Positions 34,536 to 43,399 of a stretch of DNA of 64,000 nucleotides are shown here, one piece after another. How positions within the stretch are numbered: the stretch's first letter is position 1; the number at the start of each line of letters is the position of its first letter. The notes beneath the pieces are model-generated. The model was not told where the DNA came from. It did not search any database and worked only from the letters and a program-made list of their open reading frames with translations. A program made the translations under genes and the position numbers. Origin of the DNA: Oceanibium sediminis (GTDB lineage Bacteria; Pseudomonadota; Alphaproteobacteria; Rhodobacterales; Rhodobacteraceae); assembly GCF_003265325.1 (NCBI RefSeq), contig NZ_QGNX01000009.1:1-64000 (forward strand), read 5' to 3'.

Positions 34536-36151
34536 ACGCTGACCTGCTCTCGCAGGATGGAAAGGGTGAGTGATACCATGATGTAGGATCCCATGAAGAC
34601 GAAGAAAGCCAGGATCGTGCTTTCCATTTTCTTTGGAGAGGTCGCTTCCACCGGGGCGATGGGGGCGACGGCGAGTGACAGGTAGCGGACCTGGCGGTTG
34701 GCTTCGAGTCGGGCGGCTTCCATGGCGCCGATGCTTTCCTGAAGGATCAGGTGCCGGGTCTGCAGCGCCGTCTCGGCGATCCGCAATTCACCGCTGATGC
34801 GGGCCAGGGACACCGTGTTGTCCGATGTCTGGGTGAGGTCGGTCCTCAGCTCGGCGATGCGTTTTTCCAGGCGGCCGATCTCTGCCCTGGCAAGCGCGGT
34901 GCGGCTTTCGCTGGGCCGGGGATTCGCAAGCAGTTCCGAAAGTTCGAGGCGTTTTCGTTCCGCCTCCAGCTCCAGGTTGTTGATAATGCCCATTTGCGAG
35001 CTCAGTTCGGCTTCCGCGCTCATCACGCCGCGCTGGGATTGCAGTTCGAGCACCCGGCGCTCGGCCTCCATCATCTGTTGTTCCGCATCGAGGTAGCGCT
35101 CCTCGGCGATGTGCAGCTGGTCGCCGCGCGCTTCCTGGGTCAGCCCGTCGACACGCTTTTCGGCGTAGCCGACCAGCGCCTCGGCGAAGCGTTGACTGTC
35201 CTGCGGGGTCGCGGCGGTCACGGTCATGCGGATCAGTCCCTCTGTCGGGTCGTAGCCGATGGTCATCTTCTTGCGGAAATAGGCGAAAGCTTCGTCCAGC
35301 GAGGCATCCTCGGGCAGGCGCTGGATCGAGTCGATCTTCGGGTCCTGGAAATGCGCGACATAGTCGAACTCTTCGTTCAGGCGCATGAAGGCTTCCCGCG
35401 AGGTCAGGAATTCCTGCACCACGATACTATCCTGGGAGGTCGCGAACCCGGTGCCCGCCAACAGCCCGCCAAGCCCGCCGGATGCGGCGGGGTTCTCGGA
35501 CGTCTGGATCACGAACTGCGATTCCGTTTCATACATTGGCGTGGCGATGTTGTAGTAATAGTAGCCGACCACCGCCGTGGGCAGCCCGACGAAGACGACC
35601 AGGCGCAGCACCAGCGCGAACAGGCGCCAGCGCCGGCGGCGGATCAGGTCGCGCTGGATCTGGCGGACGGCGGCCTCACGCTCGCCCCCTGTGACGGGTT
35701 TGGCGGTGGCGGGCACTTTCTTGGACGCGTCGTCCGTCGTCGTCAGCATGTTCTGGTCTTTGGGGTCCTGCATGACCGCCACGGCCTTGCCCTTGGCCCC
35801 TTTGCCGCCCGCGCCGCCCTTTTCCGAGCGTGCGGCCATGTTCAGGATCGACGGCGCGGCCCCTTCGAACACGTCGATCCCGTTCTGCAGCGCGATATAG
35901 AGCGCGTGGTTCGAGTTTACCGGCTCGATTCCCAGCGCTGCCGCTTCTCGCATGGCGCGGCGGGAATGGCCGGGACGCAACGTGCGCCCCTTCGGGTCTT
36001 GATAGGGGGGCAGGTCGTGCGGGTCCGTCGTTTCAAGATCGACCTCGCGCGGGTCGATCCCCTTGCCGCCGCCTTTGCCTTCCGCAGCTTGCTGCCGCTT
36101 GCGGCGACGCTGGGCTTTCAGGTTGTCGTCGGGCTGACCATCATCCGCCAT
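34532..36151 (-). CDS. KpsE/BexC-like capsule export protein with long N-terminal extension
   Basis: 539 residues from ATG 36151 (GGAGA five bases upstream; TTG 36154 is adjacent). Family members are usually near 380-400. Residues 1-175 are an extra cytoplasmic part: a basic, glycine-rich start, a block GHSRRAMREAAALGIEP, and a second lysine/glycine-rich linker. Transmembrane segments are at about 176-198 and 512-533; between them lies a long periplasmic part with coiled coil at about 330-470. Such proteins link the KpsMT transporter to the outer membrane. Operon kpsT, this gene, kdsA. Confidence 0.9.
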   Translation of the reverse strand: MADDGQPDDNLKAQRRRKRQQAAEGKGGGKGIDPREVDLETTDPHDLPPYQDPKGRTLRPGHSRRAMREAAALGIEPVNSNHALYIALQNGIDVFEGAAPSILNMAARSEKGGAGGKGAKGKAVAVMQDPKDQNMLTTTDDASKKVPATAKPVTGGEREAAVRQIQRDLIRRRRWRLFALVLRLVVFVGLPTAVVGYYYYNIATPMYETESQFVIQTSENPAASGGLGGLLAGTGFATSQDSIVVQEFLTSREAFMRLNEEFDYVAHFQDPKIDSIQRLPEDASLDEAFAYFRKKMTIGYDPTEGLIRMTVTAATPQDSQRFAEALVGYAEKRVDGLTQEARGDQLHIAEERYLDAEQQMMEAERRVLELQSQRGVMSAEAELSSQMGIINNLELEAERKRLELSELLANPRPSESRTALARAEIGRLEKRIAELRTDLTQTSDNTVSLARISGELRIAETALQTRHLILQESIGAMEAARLEANRQVRYLSLAVAPIAPVEATSPKKMESTILAFFVFMGSYIMVSLTLSILREQVSV

Positions 36152-36175
36152 CAAAGTCTCCGATCGGGAAGGGGC

Positions 36176-36829
36176 TCAGGCTGCATAGTCATACATCTCC
36201 TTGGCCTCTTCCAATGTGTCAAACATGTGCAACCGCCCGTCGCGCAGCACAGCCGCCGAGGTGCAGTAGGATTCAAGGATCTTCGCGCTGTGCGAGACGA
36301 TGACCACCGTCCCGTTGGTCAGCCGCTCGTGCAGGATCTCGCCCGCCTTCAGGTTGAACGCCGCATCCATGGTGGAGGGCATCCCCTCGTCGATGAGATA
36401 GATGTCGAACTCCAGGCTGAGCATCAGCGCGAACATGAAACGCGCGCGCATCCCCTGGCTGTAGGTGGCCACCGGCATCTCGAAATATTCCTTGATATCG
36501 ACGAGGTAGCGGCAGAACGCCTCCACGTAGTCGGCATCGAGACCGTAGAGCCGCGCGATATAGCGGCAGTTTTCCTGCCCCGAGTGCGACTTGTTGATGC
36601 CGCTGACGACCCCCAGCGGGAAAGAGATCTTCGAGGTGCGGATGATCTGCCCTTCATCGGGCTTTTCCAGCCCGGCCATCATGTTGATGATCGTCGTCTT
36701 GCCCGTGCCGTTGGGCGCGAGGATGCCCATCGACTGGCCAAGTTCAATCCGGAAGGTGGCCTGGTCCAGGATCACTTTCCTGGTCTTGCCGGTCCAGAAG
36801 GACTTACTGACGTTCCTGAATTCGATCAT
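36176..36829 (-). CDS. kpsT: Capsule polysaccharide ABC ATPase (KpsT-like)
   Basis: 217 residues from ATG 36829, the usual KpsT length. Walker A APNGTGKTT, Q-loop region replaced by the KpsT-type SGINKSHSGQENCRYIARL, signature ATYSQGMRARFMFAL, Walker B DIYLIDEGMPSTMD and switch His in VIVSHSAKIL. Energises export of a Kdo-linked polysaccharide across the inner membrane. The partner permease (KpsM) is not next to it, unlike in most capsule loci, and should be looked for elsewhere. A 269-base non-coding stretch precedes it. Confidence 0.94.
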   Translation of the reverse strand: MIEFRNVSKSFWTGKTRKVILDQATFRIELGQSMGILAPNGTGKTTIINMMAGLEKPDEGQIIRTSKISFPLGVVSGINKSHSGQENCRYIARLYGLDADYVEAFCRYLVDIKEYFEMPVATYSQGMRARFMFALMLSLEFDIYLIDEGMPSTMDAAFNLKAGEILHERLTNGTVVIVSHSAKILESYCTSAAVLRDGRLHMFDTLEEAKEMYDYAA

Positions 36830-37098
36830 CCTGATCCATTCGCATTGGCCGGGCGGTCTGCCCGTTGACCGATGCTCGTTTCCGCGTGCCGCCCTGTTGG
36901 GCTTCGGGCGGTCTTTGGCTCGGTCAGAAGTATATGTGCGCCAAGGGTGGTAAATAAAGATGTAAATTCCAAGGCGGCGGTAAGGCGCCCGCCCGGTGAC
37001 CGGTGCTCCGGCCTGAAAACGTTCGGTGCGCGGCCCCTGTCGAAGGGCGATGCCGCGCACCGTGAAACGTCGTCATCCCCCGGGGGATGCTTCCTGCG

Positions 37099-38397
37099 TC
37101 AGCTTTCCTGCTTTTCGACACCGATTACCGCGGCGACGACAAAGGACACCGCCGCAGCCGCAAAGCTGAACAGCGCGCCCATCTTCGCGGCGTCACGGAC
37201 CGGTCCGGCATCGAAGGCGACGGTTGCGATGAACAGCGAGACGGTGAAGCCGATCGCCGCGATGCAGCCGATGATCAACAGATCCACCGTGCGCATCCCT
37301 TGGGGCAGTCCAAGCCCCATCGGATGTGCCGCAAGCCAGCCCATGAACAGGATGCCGACGGGTTTGCCGATCAGAAGACCCGCAAGCACAAGCCAGGTCG
37401 CATCGCCCATGGAGCTGAACTCGACCCCGGCATTCATCAGCCCGAAGAACAGCAGAATCACTTCGACCGGGTGCTTCAGGATATGCTCGATGTGGTTGAG
37501 CAGGTCCGTCAGATGCTCCTCCGCCGCGGCGAAGATACCGAAGGCGCGATCCGCGTGCGGGATCGTGGCCACGATCGGCAGCAGGCCGAGGGCAGGGTGA
37601 ATGCCCGACTGCGCGAAGCCGAACCAGCAGGCGGCACCGGCCACCGCATAGGGCCAGAAGCCGAGCTTTTCGCGCATCCAGGTGGAGTTCGGCCGCGCCT
37701 GATTGCCCCGGTCCAGGCGGCGCGGTAGCCAGTTGGCCAGCAGGTACACCGCCGCCGCCGATCCGAAGGAGAACAGCAGCCACACCGGCGCTAGGTCGCC
37801 CGAGGGGTAGAAGATCGCCAGGATGATCAGGCCAGCCGCGTCATCCGCGATCGCCAGCAGCAGAAGGAAGCGCACGGCGGGATGGCCCGCGCCGAAGATC
37901 ATGCGCCCGACAAGGTAGGAAAAGGCGATATCCGTCGCCGTCGGGATCGCCCAGCCGTTGGCAACGGCATCATAGGTTTCCGAGCCCATGATCGCGGCAA
38001 GACCGAGGTAGACGGCAATCGGACCGAACATCCCTCCCGAGGTGGCGATCAGCGGCGTGAGGGACTTCTTGCCTCGCAGCGAGCCGCTTTCCAGCGCCAC
38101 GGCTTCCCAGACTTCCTTGCCCGCGATGGCGAAGAAGAACGCCATCAGCATGTCGTTGACTAGGTAATGCAGCGTCAAAACACGGTGCGGATGATCCGGC
38201 AGGATCGCGGCGGCGCCTTCGCCCCAGGCTTGCGCCCAGTGGTCATAGTGGACGCCGATATATTCATTGCCCCAGAGCGGCATCTCGACGAAATGGTGAT
38301 AGCCCGACGGATCGGTGTTCGCCCAGATCAATGCTGTGACGGCCCCGATGATCAGAAGCAGCGAATAATCCGTCAGAAAATTCCAGACGCGATACAT
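37099..38397 (-). CDS. nhaA: Na+/H+ antiporter NhaA
   Basis: 432 residues with about twelve membrane spans. The ion-binding aspartate pair lies in LLAIADDAAGL, and IPTATDIAFSYLVG carries the other conserved Asp of the NhaA assembly. NhaA exchanges sodium for protons at high pH. An insertion in the first periplasmic loop (GNEYIGVHYDHWAQAWGEG) is longer than in E. coli NhaA. Transcribed alone; 80 bases separate it from the ArsP-like gene upstream. Confidence 0.93.
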   Translation of the reverse strand: MYRVWNFLTDYSLLLIIGAVTALIWANTDPSGYHHFVEMPLWGNEYIGVHYDHWAQAWGEGAAAILPDHPHRVLTLHYLVNDMLMAFFFAIAGKEVWEAVALESGSLRGKKSLTPLIATSGGMFGPIAVYLGLAAIMGSETYDAVANGWAIPTATDIAFSYLVGRMIFGAGHPAVRFLLLLAIADDAAGLIILAIFYPSGDLAPVWLLFSFGSAAAVYLLANWLPRRLDRGNQARPNSTWMREKLGFWPYAVAGAACWFGFAQSGIHPALGLLPIVATIPHADRAFGIFAAAEEHLTDLLNHIEHILKHPVEVILLFFGLMNAGVEFSSMGDATWLVLAGLLIGKPVGILFMGWLAAHPMGLGLPQGMRTVDLLIIGCIAAIGFTVSLFIATVAFDAGPVRDAAKMGALFSFAAAAVSFVVAAVIGVEKQES

Positions 38398-38478
38398 GGG
38401 GCAGGGCTCCTTTTCCTAGTCTTCACTCTCTCTAAGTTAAGAGGTTCCCTGCCGCAACCCGAACCCGTGGCCGGCAGG

Positions 38479-39513
38479 TCAGCCGATTGCCCCCCATGCC
38501 AAGCCTGCCGTCAGGGCGCCGATGAAGGCAATGCCGATATAGGCCGCGAAGACCCGCGTCTTGACCAGTGCCCAGACGGCCACGGCTGCGGGAATGCAGC
38601 TGACGCCGCCCGCCAGCATGAAGGCCATCGCCGCACCCTGGCTCATGCCCTGCTCGATCAGCCCGCTCAGCAGCGGCACCGCCGCGTAGCCGTTCAGGTA
38701 GGCGGGCCCGCCCAGAATCGTTGCCAGCAGGATGGTCCCGATCCCCTCTCCGCCGAGGGTCGAGGCGATCCACTCCGCCGGGATGTGGCGCACCATCAAG
38801 GATTCGAGCAGGTAGGCGAAGGCGAGCCACTTGACCAGGAATGCCGCGTTCTGGAAGGCCACGTCGCGAAAGGTGCGGCGGCGGGCTTCCTCCTGCCAGA
38901 ATCGCCAGACGGGGGCGGCGTCCATCGACACGCCGCTGCCGCCCGAACAGCATCCCTTGGGTTTCGCGTCTTCGCGCAGCGGGTCGGCGAAGGCGGGCGT
39001 ACGTGCCAGCAGCTTCACCGTGAAACCACCGAATAGGCCCAGGCCCACGGCCGCCGCCGTCTTGGCAAGGGCGAAGGGCAGGCCCAGTGCGCCGGCGGTG
39101 ATGAAGAACATCGCCGGGTCCATCAGGGGCGAGGCGAGCCAGAACGCCATCGCCGCCGACAGCGGCGCGCCGACGGCCAGCATCGCGGCGATGAAGGGGA
39201 TCACCTCGCACGAGCAGAACGGCGCCATCCCCCCGACCAGCGCGGCAAGCACGATCATCCGGCTTTCCCGACCGGTGAAGACGCCCGCGACCAGCGATTC
39301 CGAGCTGGTCGCATTCAGTCCCGCGACCGCCAGAACCGCGAAGGCGATGAAGGGCGCGGTATGTGCAAGGGAGCTGAGCATATCGCCCAGGACGCCGCCT
39401 AAGTCGCCGGGTGTTGCCAAAGCGACCGCCACGAGAACCGCGCCGATCATCAGCCAGACCCGGTCCAGCCGGCGCATGGTCCTCAGCCCGCTTGTCAGTC
39501 CGATATCAGTCAT
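38479..39513 (-). CDS. DUF318/UPF0718 permease (ArsP-like)
   Basis: 344 residues from ATG 39513, which is seven bases after GGAG; ATG 39519 is too close to it. About eight spans in two halves. The family motif PFCSCEVIPF holds Cys100 and Cys102; a central loop carries Cys188-Cys189 and several glycines. ArsP of this family exports trivalent organoarsenicals through such cysteines, so a metalloid or metal role is likely. It overlaps the ArsR-type regulator by eight bases. Confidence 0.87.
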   Translation of the reverse strand: MTDIGLTSGLRTMRRLDRVWLMIGAVLVAVALATPGDLGGVLGDMLSSLAHTAPFIAFAVLAVAGLNATSSESLVAGVFTGRESRMIVLAALVGGMAPFCSCEVIPFIAAMLAVGAPLSAAMAFWLASPLMDPAMFFITAGALGLPFALAKTAAAVGLGLFGGFTVKLLARTPAFADPLREDAKPKGCCSGGSGVSMDAAPVWRFWQEEARRRTFRDVAFQNAAFLVKWLAFAYLLESLMVRHIPAEWIASTLGGEGIGTILLATILGGPAYLNGYAAVPLLSGLIEQGMSQGAAMAFMLAGGVSCIPAAVAVWALVKTRVFAAYIGIAFIGALTAGLAWGAIG

Positions 39514-39847
39514 GTGCATGCTCCTTCGACGGCGCATCGACATCCGCGCAGCAGGTCAGCAGGAGGTAGTCGCTGATCTGGCGTACCCGCGCGTAATTGG
39601 CCTTGGAGATGATCCGCCGGCCCTGCCGCTCCTGCGTGACGAGGCCCGCCTGCGCGAGAAAGCGCAGGTGATGCGTCAGGGTCGAGGCCCCAAGCCCCAC
39701 GCGTTCGGCCAGCGCACCGGCGGCCATGCCCTCGGGCCCCGCGGCGACCAGCGCCACCAGGACCGAAAGCCGCTGCTCCGATCCCAGCGCCGCGAAAGCC
39801 TGCGCCGCCTGTTCCACCTTGAGGATGTCGAGTGTCGGTATGTCCAT
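39506..39847 (-). CDS. ArsR-family metal/metalloid-sensing repressor
   Basis: 113 residues with one winged helix (SEQRLSVLVALVAAGPEGMA, then LAERVGLGASTLTHHLRFLA and GLVTQERQGRR). The C-terminal tail has Cys99-Cys100 (LLLTCCADVD) and KEHAHD, a possible metal-binding end. Upstream of and coupled to the ArsP-like permease, with a palindromic operator just before its start, so it probably represses the pair until a metalloid binds. Confidence 0.92.
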   Translation of the reverse strand: MDIPTLDILKVEQAAQAFAALGSEQRLSVLVALVAAGPEGMAAGALAERVGLGASTLTHHLRFLAQAGLVTQERQGRRIISKANYARVRQISDYLLLTCCADVDAPSKEHAHD

Positions 39848-39856
39848 GGTTTCAAT

Positions 39857-39876
39857 ATTTCTATAACTATCGAAAT
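39857..39876. promoter_or_regulatory. ArsR operator palindrome
   Basis: Half-sites ATTTCTATA and TATCGAAAT around AC make an imperfect 20-base palindrome (ATTTC.ATA..TAT.GAAAT), ten bases upstream of the regulator's start codon. Size, symmetry and AT content fit ArsR/SmtB operators. Confidence 0.75.
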
Positions 39877-39941
39877 GTTGTCAAGATGCCCGAAGCGCCG
39901 CCGGTTTGCGCCCTGTTGTGCGGGCTGCTATCCCGGTCTCC

Positions 39942-40529
39942 ATGCACGGGATCGACCATCTCAGCGCGGAAATCTCCGCCTGCCGCCTGTGCGAGGCGCG
40001 CTTCGCCGCCACCGCGACGGCCCATGCGCCGCGCCCTGTGCCCTGTCTGTCGTCCTCCGCGCGTATCCTCGTGGCGGGGCAGGCGCCGGGGATGAAGGTG
40101 CACCAGCGCGGCCGCCCGTTCGACGACCCCTCGGGGGATCGGTTGCGGGCGTGGATGGGGATCGATTCCGACACCTTCTACGACCGGGACAGAATCGCCG
40201 TCCTGCCGATGGCGTTCTGCTTTCCCGGCTACGATCCAAAGGGCAGCGACCTGCCGCCGCCGCCGGTCTGCGCGCGGACATGGCGCGCCCGCACGTTACA
40301 GGCGATGCCCCAGGTCCGCCTGACGCTGCTGGTCGGGGGCTACGCGCAGAAATGGCATCTGGACAAGACCCCGGTGACCGAGCGGGTGAAGCGCTGGCGC
40401 GAAACCGTGCCGCAGCATCTGCCCTTGCCCCATCCAAGCTGGCGCAATACCGGGTGGCTCAGGAAAAACCCCTGGTTCGAGGAAGAGGTGCTGCCATGGC
40501 TGCGGGAGACCGTGAAAACCCTGCTCTGA
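39942..40529 (+). CDS. Uracil-DNA glycosylase family protein
   Basis: 195 residues from ATG 39942. Family pattern: N-terminal CRLCEARF, then ILVAGQAPGMKVHQRGRPFDDPSG, where the G-x-APG segment is motif 1 of the uracil-glycosylase superfamily, and LPLPHPSWRNTGWLRKNPWF, which carries the HPS motif 2. The N-terminal CxxC has no visible partner pair, so a full FeS cluster as in family 4 is unlikely. Probably DNA repair, but it could act on a different substrate. Overlaps the next gene by 34 bases. Confidence 0.82.
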   Translation: MHGIDHLSAEISACRLCEARFAATATAHAPRPVPCLSSSARILVAGQAPGMKVHQRGRPFDDPSGDRLRAWMGIDSDTFYDRDRIAVLPMAFCFPGYDPKGSDLPPPPVCARTWRARTLQAMPQVRLTLLVGGYAQKWHLDKTPVTERVKRWRETVPQHLPLPHPSWRNTGWLRKNPWFEEEVLPWLRETVKTLL

Positions 40530-41314
40530 AGCTGGAAACGCCGCTGGATGCCGCCCATGACCGGATGATCCGCGCCGGAGAGGGCGACGAAGCCGCGCGC
40601 CGCGCCTTTTTCGCCGCCATCGCCGCGAGCGAGCTGATCCTGCTGCTGGAGGAAGAGCCCGCGCCGGGCGCGGACAGCCTGTCGCCACTGATCGTGGAGC
40701 CGGGCGGCGTGCCTACGGTGCTGGCTTTCGATACGGATGCGCGCGCGGCGGCCTTCCTTCAGGGCGCTGGGGCGACGGCAACCCTGTCGGGGCAGGTGCT
40801 CGCACAGATGGTCGGCCCCGCCGGGCTGTCGCTGGCGCTGAACCTGGATGTCGCGCCGTCGGCGATCATCCTGCCCGGCGACGCGCTGGCCTGGATCGCC
40901 GAGACGGCGACCGCCGCGTCGCAGTTGGAGGCGCAGGTCACCGGTTTGCGCGCGCCCGAAGGGCTGCCGCAGGAATTGCTCGACGCGCTGGAGCCCGCGC
41001 TTGCGGCCTCCCGGGGGCAGGCTGGTTTCGCGGCCCTGGCGGAGGCGCGGTATGGCGACGGAACCACCGGCCTCGTCCTCGGACTGCCGGGTGTGGCGGG
41101 CGAGGCGCAGGCCGCGCTGTCCGCCGCCGTCGCCTCGGCGCTGTCGCGCGCGGGCTTCGGGGCGCTCAGCGTCGATGTCATGTTCCCCGAGCCGGCCAGC
41201 ACCCTGGCCGAACGCTTGCGCTCTGTCGGTATCCTGCGGGACCTGCCGGCGGCCCCCGCCAGCCCCGGCAGCGCGCCCGGGGGCGATCCGAACCGCCCGC
41301 CGCGCCTGATCTGA
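40496..41314 (+). CDS. SseB-domain protein
   Basis: 272 residues from ATG 40496 inside the end of the preceding gene, with GGAAGAGG upstream. The N-terminal half matches the SseB domain (LDAAHDRMIRAGEGDEAARR, AFFAAIAASELILLLEEE, then VLAFDTDARAAAFL and GRGL-like region). The C-terminal part is alanine-rich with a proline/glycine tail. Function unknown in alphaproteobacteria; E. coli SseB is an accessory protein. Confidence 0.82.
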   Translation: MAAGDRENPALKLETPLDAAHDRMIRAGEGDEAARRAFFAAIAASELILLLEEEPAPGADSLSPLIVEPGGVPTVLAFDTDARAAAFLQGAGATATLSGQVLAQMVGPAGLSLALNLDVAPSAIILPGDALAWIAETATAASQLEAQVTGLRAPEGLPQELLDALEPALAASRGQAGFAALAEARYGDGTTGLVLGLPGVAGEAQAALSAAVASALSRAGFGALSVDVMFPEPASTLAERLRSVGILRDLPAAPASPGSAPGGDPNRPPRLI

Positions 41315-41325
41315 ACGATCGTTCA
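41312..41325. repeat. Perfect 14-bp palindrome formed by two convergent stop codons
   Basis: TGAACGATCGTTCA. Its first three bases are the stop of the SseB-domain gene and its last three are the complement of the stop of the dehydrogenase gene. The two genes end eight bases apart with no room for any other terminator. Confidence 0.85.
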
Positions 41326-42279
41326 GTAACCCGCCGCGCGGTCGACCGGGTAAAGCAACGGCTCCCCGCGCTCGCCGCGCAGGATGTTGGCCGCGATCAC
41401 CTCCGCCGCGGTTTCGGGCCGCGTGGCCGAGGCGATGTGCGGCGTCACCGTCACGCGGGGATGCGCCCAGTAGGGATGCTCTGCCGGCAGCGGCTCGGTC
41501 GCGAAAACGTCCAGCGTGGCGTGGCCGATGTGCCCGGCATCCAGCGCCGCGAGCAGGGCGTCGTCATCGATCAGCGGGCCGCGCCCGGGATTGATGATGA
41601 TCGCGCCCTTCGGCAGCTCCGCCAGCGTTGCGGCGTTGATGATGTGCCTTGTGTCGGGCGTCAGCGGCAGCAGAAGGACCAGGATCTCGGACTGCGCCAG
41701 CACCATGGCGAGCCCGGCGTCGCCGTGGGCGCTGCGCACCCCCTCGACGGCCTTGGCACGCCTGCTCCAGCCGCTGACGGCGAAACCATGCCGTGCCAGC
41801 GCTTGGGCGCAGGCCGCCCCCAGCGCGCCGAGGCCGAGCACGCCGACCCGCCGGTCGCGCGCCAGCGGCGGGATGGTGTCGTTGCGCCAGACGCCGTCCT
41901 GCCCGAGGATATGTGCGTCCATGCCAAGGTGGTGGCGCAGGACATGCCCGCTGACCCAGTCGATCATGCCAAGGCGCAACCCGTCATCTGACATCCGCGT
42001 CAGCGGCTGCGTCAGGCTTTCGTTGCCGACGATCTTTTCCACCCCCGCCCAGAGGCTCAGCACCGCCTTGGCGTTGGTGTAGGGGGCGAAGTCGCTCAAG
42101 TCGCTTTTCGGGGCGTAGACGATGTAGTCGACCGCCTCGGGCGGGGCATCGCGCACCAGCGTGATCGGCACCCCCGCTTCGGCGCAGGCCGCCGGGATCA
42201 GCCCGGCGTAGGCGTCCCATTCCTCCGGCGGCCCGGCGTAAAGGACCAGCGGGGCAGGCTCAGCGCGGTCGGTGGACAT
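41323..42279 (-). CDS. D-2-hydroxyacid dehydrogenase (GhrA-like)
   Basis: 318 residues from ATG 42279; GTG 42285 is possible. Rossmann motif GVLGLGALG near 150. Catalytic Arg in INPGRGPLID, Glu in FATEPL and His in VTPHIAS are all present. Closest in layout to glyoxylate/hydroxypyruvate reductase A. It begins inside the end of rodA (20-base overlap) and so may ride on the elongasome operon. A second member of the family is at 60271-61206. Confidence 0.92.
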   Translation of the reverse strand: MSTDRAEPAPLVLYAGPPEEWDAYAGLIPAACAEAGVPITLVRDAPPEAVDYIVYAPKSDLSDFAPYTNAKAVLSLWAGVEKIVGNESLTQPLTRMSDDGLRLGMIDWVSGHVLRHHLGMDAHILGQDGVWRNDTIPPLARDRRVGVLGLGALGAACAQALARHGFAVSGWSRRAKAVEGVRSAHGDAGLAMVLAQSEILVLLLPLTPDTRHIINAATLAELPKGAIIINPGRGPLIDDDALLAALDAGHIGHATLDVFATEPLPAEHPYWAHPRVTVTPHIASATRPETAAEVIAANILRGERGEPLLYPVDRAAGY

Positions 42280-43399
42280 GCGCACTCTGCATCAGGCCGA
42301 AAGCCGCCAGCAACACCAACATCGCCGAGCCGCCGTAGCTGACCAGCGGCAGCGGGACACCCACGACGGGGATCAGCCCGATGACCATCGCCATGTTGGC
42401 CGCGAAAAAGAAAAAGAAGGTCGCGCCGATCCCGGCGGTCAGCAGGGCGCCGAAGCGGTCCCGGTTCATCATGGCCGAGGTGAAGGTGAAGACGATCACC
42501 AGCGCGTAGAGCCCCAGCAGCGTTACGGAGCCGACGAAGCCGAACTCCTCGGCCAGGGTGGTGAAGATGAAATCGGTGTGCTTCTCGGGCAGGAAGTTCA
42601 GCCGCGTCTGCGTTCCTTCCATGAAGCCGCGCCCAGTCAGCCCGCCAGAGCCGAGGGCGATCTTGGACTGCGTGATGTGATAACCCGCCCCGAGCGGGTC
42701 GGTGGACGGGTCGAGAAACGTCTCGATCCGCCGGTACTGGTAGTCCTTCAGGATCTGCCAGTCCGTCCCGCGGCTTTGCATCACCACCGCCACCATCCCG
42801 ATGGCCGAGCCGATGCCGGCGGCGAAATACCAGATCGACACCCCGGCCATGAACATGACCACCGCGGCCCCCGCGCCCAGCAGGATCGCGGTGCCGAGGT
42901 CGGGCTGCTTTAGGACCAGTGCCATGGGGATCAGCGTCAGGATCACCGGCAGCACAAGCCACTGCGGGCGGCTGACCTTCTCGGGGTCCAGCCAGTCGTA
43001 GTAAAGCGCCAGCACCATCACCAGCGCGATCTTCATCACTTCGGAGGGTTGCAGCTGGATCACGCCGAGGTCGATCCAGCGCTGCGCGCCCATGCCCACC
43101 GCGCCGAAGAATTCCACGACCAGCAGCAGCACAAGCCCGCCGATATAGGCCAGCGGGGCGATCGCGCGCCAGAAACGGATGTGGATCAACGCGATGACCA
43201 GCATCAGCGTCATCCCCAGCGCGAATCGGATGACCTGCCGGCGCGCCCAGGGGTCCCAGGACCCGTCGGCCACGGAATAGAGCATTAGGAATCCCGCCGC
43301 CGCGATGGTGCACAGCAGAAGGATCACCGCCCAGTTCAGGTGCAGGAACTTCGCGAAGCCCGTGGGCAGTTGGCGGTGCGATTGGTCGAGAAAGGTCAT
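42260..43399 (-). CDS. rodA: Rod-shape-determining protein RodA (peptidoglycan glycosyltransferase)
   Basis: 379 residues, about ten spans, SEDS family. Blocks: GAQRWIDLGVIQLQPSEVMK, LVLKQPDLGTAILL, NFLPEKHTDFIFTTLAEEFG with the conserved catalytic-region Asp, and the C-terminal PLPLVSYGGSAML. RodA polymerises glycan strands with PBP2. Overlaps mrdA by ATGA. Confidence 0.98.
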   Translation of the reverse strand: MTFLDQSHRQLPTGFAKFLHLNWAVILLLCTIAAAGFLMLYSVADGSWDPWARRQVIRFALGMTLMLVIALIHIRFWRAIAPLAYIGGLVLLLVVEFFGAVGMGAQRWIDLGVIQLQPSEVMKIALVMVLALYYDWLDPEKVSRPQWLVLPVILTLIPMALVLKQPDLGTAILLGAGAAVVMFMAGVSIWYFAAGIGSAIGMVAVVMQSRGTDWQILKDYQYRRIETFLDPSTDPLGAGYHITQSKIALGSGGLTGRGFMEGTQTRLNFLPEKHTDFIFTTLAEEFGFVGSVTLLGLYALVIVFTFTSAMMNRDRFGALLTAGIGATFFFFFAANMAMVIGLIPVVGVPLPLVSYGGSAMLVLLAAFGLMQSAHVHRPR

